A DNA stretch of 41,616 bases. Source: Glycomyces harbinensis. GTDB lineage: Bacteria > Actinomycetota > Actinomycetes > Mycobacteriales > Micromonosporaceae. The notes below the pieces were generated by a model. The model ran no database searches. It was not told the DNA's origin and saw only the letters and a list, made by a program, of their open reading frames with translations. The stretch spans positions 1 to 41,616 of the forward strand of contig NZ_FNAD01000029.1 in NCBI RefSeq assembly GCF_900101745.1, read 5' to 3'. Shown one piece after another: positions 35,535-41,616 of the stretch; position 1 is the first letter of the stretch, and the number at the start of each line of letters is the position of its first letter. Both the position numbers and the translations under genes were made by a program.

Positions 35535-35547
35535 CGCTTGCAACACG

Positions 35548-35578
35548 AAGGGGCGGAACCGATCCGGTTCCGCCCCTT
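35548..35578. terminator. Bidirectional terminator between convergent genes
   Basis: AAGGGGCGGAACCG and CGGTTCCGCCCCTT form a perfect 14-bp stem with a 3-base loop. It sits 13 bases after the membrane protein stop and 11 bases from the lepA stop, so it can serve both strands. A short T run follows on the rightward side. Confidence 0.92.
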
Positions 35579-35589
35579 TCGCATTGCCG

Positions 35590-37422
<1,833 letters not shown>

Positions 37423-37590
37423 GTTGACCTTCCTTGATCGGACGGGTGGGCGTGCCAATTCTGCCTTACGGACCTGAGGAACCCCGCACAGCCAGCGAGA
37501 AAAGGCGCCCCGCTCACCACAGCCGGAGCACAGGCCCCCGAGCACCCCGAACACCCGCGCCCGCCGAGCCGCACGGCTTCCGCCCGAAAC

Positions 37591-37775
37591 CGTCGCACCC
37601 GCCGGGCACCATGGAAACCGGGGGCGGCGCGAAACTCCCCCATTCGACGGACCCCCCGGGTCGGTCTGCCCCGCGAACGCCTCACCGTGACCTGTCGCAC
37701 CCACCAGCCGTGACCTGTCGTACCCACCAGGCACTATCGAAGCCGGGGCGGCGCGAAACTCCCCCATTCGGGCGA
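37591..37775. repeat. Duplicated intergenic unit of about 60 bases
   Basis: The 438-base region 37423-37860 between lepA and the membrane protein gene holds no convincing gene. It carries two related units, about 37591-37653 and 37713-37775. Each starts with TGTCG or CGTCG then CACCC/TACCC, and each contains an identical 25-base core (37622-37646 and 37746-37770; core includes GGCGCGAAACTCCCCCATTC). A third, partial unit (CTGTCGCACCCACCAG) lies at 37692-37707. The units are 122-124 bases apart. They may belong to a dispersed repeat family of this genome. Confidence 0.75.
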
Positions 37776-37860
37776 CTCCCACCTCACCGTGCCCGCCGCC
37801 TCCCACACACACGAAACGGCCGCCCCGCCTTCCGGCGAAGCGGCCCCGGCCCTCGCACCG

Positions 37861-38892
37861 CTACGCGGCGACCTCGGCCTTCTCGCGCTCCTCGACGCCG
37901 ACGCCCTTCACCTTGGCGCGGACCGCACCCAGGACGAACAGCACCGCACCCGCCGCGAGCCAGGCGCCCAGCACCCACACCGCCGTCGCCGCCCCGTTCC
38001 CGTCGAAGTACGCGGTCGACCGCAGCAGCGTCCCGCCCGCGCCCGGCGTCAGGAACTGCCCGAACCCGCCCCAGGGCGCCGGCAGCATCTCCGGCGCGCT
38101 CGTCATGCCCGACAACGGATTCCCGATGAGCATCACGATCACCGCACCGACCGCCAGACCCGCGCGGCCCAGCAGCTTCACCAGGCCGAGGATCGACCAC
38201 GAACTCGCCGCCATCGCCAGCGCCAGCGCACCGGCGATCGGCAGGAAGTCGCCGTCGAGCGACTCGAGCACGTACAGCAGGACCGCCGCGACGGCCGCAC
38301 CGACAGCGGGCGGCGCGAGCACCGCCGCCACGACCTGGCGTCCCGTACCGCGGATCGTCAGCCCGATGAGCGCGGCGACCACGATCCCGCCCATGGCCAG
38401 CGGCAGCGCCGAAGCTGCCAGCCCGGCCCCGTTCGGGTCGTCGGCCGGCAGCGCCACGAGGTCCTCGACCGTGACCTGGACGCTCCCGGGCTCCCCGGCG
38501 GCCTGGCCCATCTGGGCCGCGACCTGCTCGGCGATGCCGGTGATCAGGCGCGCGACCGTGGGCGAGGCGGCCGAAGCGGTGTAGACCGTCACGCCCTCGG
38601 GGGCGACGGCGAGCGCGGCGTAGACCTCGCGCTCCTCGATGAGGGTCGCCGCCTCGTCGGCGTCGGCCGCGGCGGCGGCGTCGAAGCCGTCGGGCTGGGC
38701 CTCGTCGAGCTGGCCCTGGACCTGCTCGGCGACCTCGTCGGGTCCGACCACGGCGATCGGGATCTCGTTGGGGCCCATGTCGGCCGAGGGCCAGGCGAAG
38801 GCGAGGGTGATGACGCCGACGATGACCGCGAGGCCGACGCTGACGCCGATCACCCGGCCGATCGGGGTGTGCTCCGGGGCGGAGGCTTCCAT
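37861..38892 (-). CDS. ABC-2/YhgE-like membrane protein
   Basis: A 343-residue integral membrane protein. One N-terminal helix (VIGVSVGLAVIVGVITLAFA) is followed by a ~130-residue extracytoplasmic domain and then five hydrophobic segments (for example LAMGGIVVAALIGLTIRG, AVLAPPAVGAAVAAVLLYVL, AGLAVGAVIVMLIGNPLSGM, AVWVLGAWLAAGAVLFVLG). This topology is like YhgE/Pip and ABC-2 permease subunits. No ATPase partner is adjacent. The ATG at 38890-38892 with GGAAA upstream is preferred over a TTG at 38904. It is transcribed divergently from a TetR regulator across a palindrome, which implies induction by a ligand, perhaps an exported compound. Confidence 0.7.
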   Translation of the reverse strand: MEASAPEHTPIGRVIGVSVGLAVIVGVITLAFAWPSADMGPNEIPIAVVGPDEVAEQVQGQLDEAQPDGFDAAAAADADEAATLIEEREVYAALAVAPEGVTVYTASAASPTVARLITGIAEQVAAQMGQAAGEPGSVQVTVEDLVALPADDPNGAGLAASALPLAMGGIVVAALIGLTIRGTGRQVVAAVLAPPAVGAAVAAVLLYVLESLDGDFLPIAGALALAMAASSWSILGLVKLLGRAGLAVGAVIVMLIGNPLSGMTSAPEMLPAPWGGFGQFLTPGAGGTLLRSTAYFDGNGAATAVWVLGAWLAAGAVLFVLGAVRAKVKGVGVEEREKAEVAA

Positions 38893-38911
38893 GATGGTTT
38901 CCAATCATCCG

Positions 38912-38932
38912 CAAGATACGGACCGTATCTTG
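38912..38932. promoter_or_regulatory. Perfect 21-nt palindrome, TetR operator
   Basis: CAAGATACGG-A-CCGTATCTTG, with 10-bp arms and one central base, lies between the divergent membrane protein and TetR genes. For the leftward gene, TTGAGC and TATCTT are 18 bases apart and the TATCTT box is inside the palindrome, so bound repressor would block the promoter. It is 19 bases from the membrane protein ATG and 48 from the TetR start. Confidence 0.85.
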
Positions 38933-38980
38933 ATAAGCTCAAGCTAACATAAGAAACGATGAGTATCTAGGGGGTCCCGG

Positions 38981-39580
38981 TTGGAGCGCAAAGTCACTTC
39001 CCGTCGCCGCGGCGAGGAGCTCGAACAGGCGATTCTCGAGGCCGTCTGGCTGGAGTTCCAGGAGGGCGGGTTCGCGAAGCTCAGCATGGAAGGGGTCGCC
39101 AAGCGGGCCGGCACGAGCAAGCCGGTGCTGTACCGGCGCTGGCCGAACCGCCTGGAGATGATGATCGCCTGCGCCGCGCACCGGATGCCCACGGCCGACT
39201 CGCTCCGCGACACCGGGTCGCTGCGCGACGACACGATCGAATTGCTCACACACCTGCGCAAGCGAATGCTGCTGATCGGGTCGAGCGCCATCCTCGGCAT
39301 GCTCAGCGAGATCAGCAACGATCCCGAGGGCCGCGACCTGTTCGTCAAGGGGCTGGTCCAGCACCTGCTCACCCTCACCGACGTGGTGATCGACCGCGCG
39401 GTCACACGCGGCGAGCTGCGGCCCGAGGCGCTCACCGAGCGCCTGCGGCGGGTCCCGATCGACCTGGCCCGCAACGAGTTCCTCATCACAAGCGACCTGC
39501 CCGACGCGGCGATCCACTCGATCGTCGACGAGGTGTACATCCCTGCGCTGCAAGGCAACGGCGCACTCGTCACCACCTGA
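38981..39580 (+). CDS. TetR/AcrR-family transcriptional regulator
   Basis: A 199-residue repressor. The helix-turn-helix lies at residues ~13-60: ILEAVWLEFQEGGFAKLSME, then GVAKRAGTSKPVLYRRWPNR. The C-terminal ligand domain resembles TetR_C-type regulators (LTHLRKRMLLIGSSAILGML). The TTG start at 38981 is preceded by GGGGG and yields MERKVTSRRRGEELE, usual for this group. It almost certainly controls its own gene and the divergent membrane protein through the 38912-38932 palindrome. Confidence 0.9.
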   Translation: MERKVTSRRRGEELEQAILEAVWLEFQEGGFAKLSMEGVAKRAGTSKPVLYRRWPNRLEMMIACAAHRMPTADSLRDTGSLRDDTIELLTHLRKRMLLIGSSAILGMLSEISNDPEGRDLFVKGLVQHLLTLTDVVIDRAVTRGELRPEALTERLRRVPIDLARNEFLITSDLPDAAIHSIVDEVYIPALQGNGALVTT

Positions 39581-39820
39581 TCCGGCCATGTCCCGGCCGG
39601 TACCCGCGACCCGGGGGAACACGCGCCGGGTAACGCGGGATACAGCCGGGCACCGGGCCGAAGGCGGTACCCGCGACCTGGTGTAATCTGGTCTGCGGTC
39701 ATGCTCCCAGGGCGTGTGCGATGCTCGGCTCCTGGTAACGTTGACAGGCGCTCGGAGTGCCTTCTGCCTCCGTCGCGATCAATTAAGGAACCAAGCAATC
39801 ACGAAACTGAGGCTTCACGC

Positions 39821-40093
39821 GTGGCGAACATTAAGTCCAAGGAAAAGCGGATTCTGACGAACGAGAAGCGCCGTCTCCGCAACAAGTCTGTGAAGTCGTC
39901 GCTGAAGACGTCCGTCCGGAAGTTCCGTGAGGCGTCGGCCACTGGCGACGTCGCCGCTGCCGAGACCCACCTGCGCGCCGCCAGCCGTGAGCTGGACAAG
40001 GCTGCCACCAAGGGTGTCATCCACAAGAACCAGGCCGCGCAGCGCAAGTCCAAGCTCGCCGCGTCCTACAACAAGCTTTCCGCGTCCGCCTGA
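39821..40093 (+). CDS. rpsT: 30S ribosomal protein S20
   Basis: A 90-residue ribosomal protein that binds 16S rRNA early in 30S assembly. [20 protein letters not shown], then [15 protein letters not shown], then [19 protein letters not shown] are diagnostic. The GTG at 39821-39823 follows GAGG. The 240-base leader region holds no other gene. It contains TTGACA at 39741-39746 without a good -10, TAATCT at 39684-39689, and a 13-base direct repeat GGTACCCGCGACC at 39599 and 39666. The gene reads against the neighbouring holA set and ends at a strong hairpin. Confidence 0.97.
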   Translation: MANIKSKEKRILTNEKRRLRNKSVKSSLKTSVRKFREASATGDVAAAETHLRAASRELDKAATKGVIHKNQAAQRKSKLAASYNKLSASA

Positions 40094-40121
40094 GCGAGCG
40101 CGCGAAGAGCGACAAGCTTCA

Positions 40122-40150
40122 GAAGGCCCGGGGCCGAGCCCCGGGCCTTC
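40122..40150. terminator. Terminator after rpsT
   Basis: GAAGGCCCGGGGC and GCCCCGGGCCTTC form a perfect 13-bp stem with a 3-base loop (CGA), 28 bases after the S20 stop. The convergent small membrane protein gene ends 22 bases beyond it, so it probably serves both strands. Confidence 0.92.
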
Positions 40151-40172
40151 GGCGTTCCTCGGGACCGGACGA

Positions 40173-40424
40173 TCAGTTGTGGCGTTCGACGGACCCGGCG
40201 ATGAAGTCGTTGAGCTTGACCATCGCGGCCACCCCCAGCGGCAGGATGAGCACGACCCACCACGACACCAGCTCGGTCAGCGCCATGAGCACCGCGATCG
40301 CGATCGAGCCCTCGAAGAGCACCACGCACCACAGGTTCGACAGGTACAGGTGCTTCAGGCGCAGCGTCCGCGCGTACCAGGGCCTGCGGGGCCTGGCGAC
40401 TCGTCCGTGGCGGTACTCAGACAC
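40173..40424 (-). CDS. Small two-helix membrane protein
   Basis: An 83-residue protein with a basic N-terminus (RHGRVARPRRPWYARTLRLK) and two hydrophobic segments, CVVLFEGSIAIAVLMALTEL and VSWWVVLILPLGVAAMV. Its GTG start overlaps the holA stop by 8 bases (GTGTCTGA), so it is coupled to holA. I recognise no named family. Its conserved-looking composition and coupling make it likely to be real. Confidence 0.7.
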   Translation of the reverse strand: MSEYRHGRVARPRRPWYARTLRLKHLYLSNLWCVVLFEGSIAIAVLMALTELVSWWVVLILPLGVAAMVKLNDFIAGSVERHN

Positions 40425-41409
40425 GGCTGCCCTTCCCTGCGGCGCTCAACCGGGTGATCTCCAGGATCGCGTGCTCCAGGGCCCAGCCGCGGTCGTCCGC
40501 GCCGCCCTTGACCTCGCCGTTGAGCCTGGCGCACACCCGCATCGCCTCGGCCAGCGCGTCGGCGGTCCAGTTCCGGGCCTGCTTGCGGGACTTCTCGATC
40601 TGCCAGGGCGCCATGCCGAGCTGCCCGGCGAGCTGGGCCGCGCCGCCGCGCTCCGCGGCGACCCGGGAGAGGTTGCGCACGGCCATCGCCAGCGCGTCGG
40701 CGATCGGCACGGGGTCGACGCCGACCTGCATCGCCCAGCGCAGCGCCCCGAGCGCTTCGCCCGTGTCGCCCGAGATGGTCGCGTCGGCGACGGCGAAGCC
40801 CGAGACCTCGGCGCGGCCGGAGTAGTAGCGGGCGACGTTCTCGTGGGTGATGTTCCCGTCGGTGTCGGACACGAGCTGGGCGCACGCTGAGGCGAGTTCG
40901 CGCAGGTCGGAGCCGACGGCCTGGATGATGGTGTCGGCGATCTCGGCCGAGGCGGAGCGCGGGGACGCGCCGGCGGCGCGCAGCTCGCCGCGCACGAACG
41001 CGACCCGGTCGGGCTGGCGCTTGATCTTCGAGACCCGCACGACCGGCACGTCGATCTTCTTCAGGCCTTCGGAGAGGCCCTTGCCCTTGTTGCCGCCGTT
41101 GTGGCACACGGCGAGGTAGATGCCGGGGGCGGGTCGCTTCGCGTAGGCGATGACGGCGGCGGCGAGGTCCTTGTCGACGTCCTGGCCCGACTCGATGACG
41201 CCGACGACCGCGCCGCCGAACAGGGTCGGACTGGTCAGCTCGGCGAAGGCGCCGCTGTTGAGGTCGCCGCCGCTGATGCGGTTGACGGCGGGCGCCGGAT
41301 CGGTCTCGGGCATGTCGGCGCGCACCGCCTTGACGTACTCGGCGGCGGCGCGCTCGGCGAGGAATTCGTCGTCGCCCAGAATCAGGCGGATGGGTTCGAG
41401 TGCAGCCAC
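40417..41409 (-). CDS. holA: DNA polymerase III subunit delta
   Basis: A 330-residue subunit of the clamp loader. N-terminal domain: RLILGDDEFLAERAAAEYVK and FGGAVVGVIESGQDV. Middle: LREFAS-like LRELASACAQLV with DGNITHENVARYYSG, typical of HolA. C-terminal helical collar domain: LGALRWAMQVGVDPVPIADAL and LGMAPWQIEKSRKQARNWT. The GTG at 41407-41409, eight bases after GGGAGG, gives the expected MAALEPIRLILG; the frame open to 41535 is not needed. In this position (beside rpsT and lepA) it is typical; comEC would be expected beyond the window. Confidence 0.94.
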   Translation of the reverse strand: MAALEPIRLILGDDEFLAERAAAEYVKAVRADMPETDPAPAVNRISGGDLNSGAFAELTSPTLFGGAVVGVIESGQDVDKDLAAAVIAYAKRPAPGIYLAVCHNGGNKGKGLSEGLKKIDVPVVRVSKIKRQPDRVAFVRGELRAAGASPRSASAEIADTIIQAVGSDLRELASACAQLVSDTDGNITHENVARYYSGRAEVSGFAVADATISGDTGEALGALRWAMQVGVDPVPIADALAMAVRNLSRVAAERGGAAQLAGQLGMAPWQIEKSRKQARNWTADALAEAMRVCARLNGEVKGGADDRGWALEHAILEITRLSAAGKGSRV

Positions 41410-41616
41410 CGGACCATCCTCCCACGCCGCCGGGGACGGCCGGGGTTTCGACTGGGCCGACGTCTTCCGCGCAACCCCCGTTTCCTGCCGGTTCGTGATT
41501 CCACCGCACGACGTGTCCCCGTCCCCATCACCCAATCGGTGTCGTCTCCGTGATCAGGACTCATCACAGAGGGTCCCCGAACGACCCCGGCAGCGGCAGC
41601 TTCTCTCTCTCTCCCC
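41410..41616. other. Window end, no gene seen
   Basis: These 207 bases upstream of holA contain no supported gene. A CT-rich tract (CTTCTCTCTCTCTC, 41601-41614) ends the window. The holA promoter may lie here. Confidence 0.4.

Noticed and set aside
39599..39678. 13-base direct repeat GGTACCCGCGACC upstream of rpsT
   Set aside because: Only two copies in GC-rich DNA, not placed like a known operator; listed in the rpsT entry but too weak to claim a function.

Overview
The window looks like a chromosome segment of a high-GC actinomycete. The right half keeps a classic actinobacterial order (holA, rpsT, lepA, hemW, hrcA-dnaJ, rsmE, HIT, phoH-ybeY-corC-cytidine deaminase-like-era). It uses many GTG and TTG starts and coupled stop/start overlaps, and has a CIRCE element and an initiator tRNA without encoded CCA. 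A Glycomycetales or Micromonosporales member is plausible, but genus and species cannot be read from the sequence.

Layout. (1) 1-2690: remains of mobile and cargo DNA. There is the 5' part of an IS5-type transposase, then a leftward gene set made of a Gfo/Idh oxidoreductase without its N-terminus, a DegT/StrS-type aminotransferase with two opposite frameshifts, and a Nudix hydrolase. (2) 2690-7074: a decayed MobF/TraA relaxase-helicase with a missing 5' end, two frameshifts and two in-frame stops. (3) 7453-16866: a defence locus of two convergent gene sets. The rightward set is a small coupled ORF, a MORC/MutL-like GHKL ATPase, a DUF4420 PD-(D/E)XK protein and a Z1-type SF2 helicase. The leftward set is a C5-cytosine methyltransferase, a Vsr nick endonuclease, a NaeI-family endonuclease and an NgoMIV-family endonuclease. 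(4) 17068-18548: a ribbon-helix-helix regulator candidate and three unrecognised small genes. (5) 18769-20076: an AspBHI-like modification-dependent endonuclease. (6) 20281-20354: an initiator tRNA that marks the border. By eye, 7.4-20.2 kb has lower GC than the DNA to its right, which fits an island beside a tRNA. No integrase lies in the window.

(7) 20470-41409: core genes. era, a dead cytidine deaminase homologue, a CNNM/CorC transporter, ybeY, phoH, HIT, rsmE, a PemK-like membrane protein, dnaJ and hrcA read leftward. CapA-like and HemW genes follow on the same strand. Rightward genes are an enoyl-CoA hydratase, a lysozyme-like lipoprotein, PhoD and a membrane protein. lepA then reads leftward. 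A divergent pair (membrane protein and TetR regulator) surrounds a perfect 21-nt palindrome. rpsT, a small membrane protein and holA close the window.

The most interesting point is the defence locus. NaeI and NgoMIV are unrelated nuclease families whose founding members both cut GCCGGC. Here they sit together with one methyltransferase, a mismatch-repair nuclease, a MORC-type ATPase/Z1 helicase/PD-(D/E)XK trio and, 2 kb away, a nuclease from a family that attacks 5-methylcytosine. The MORC/Z1/methyltransferase/Vsr association has been described computationally (Iyer, Abhiman and Aravind, 2008). The double same-site endonuclease arrangement and the flanking small genes are what deserve attention here.
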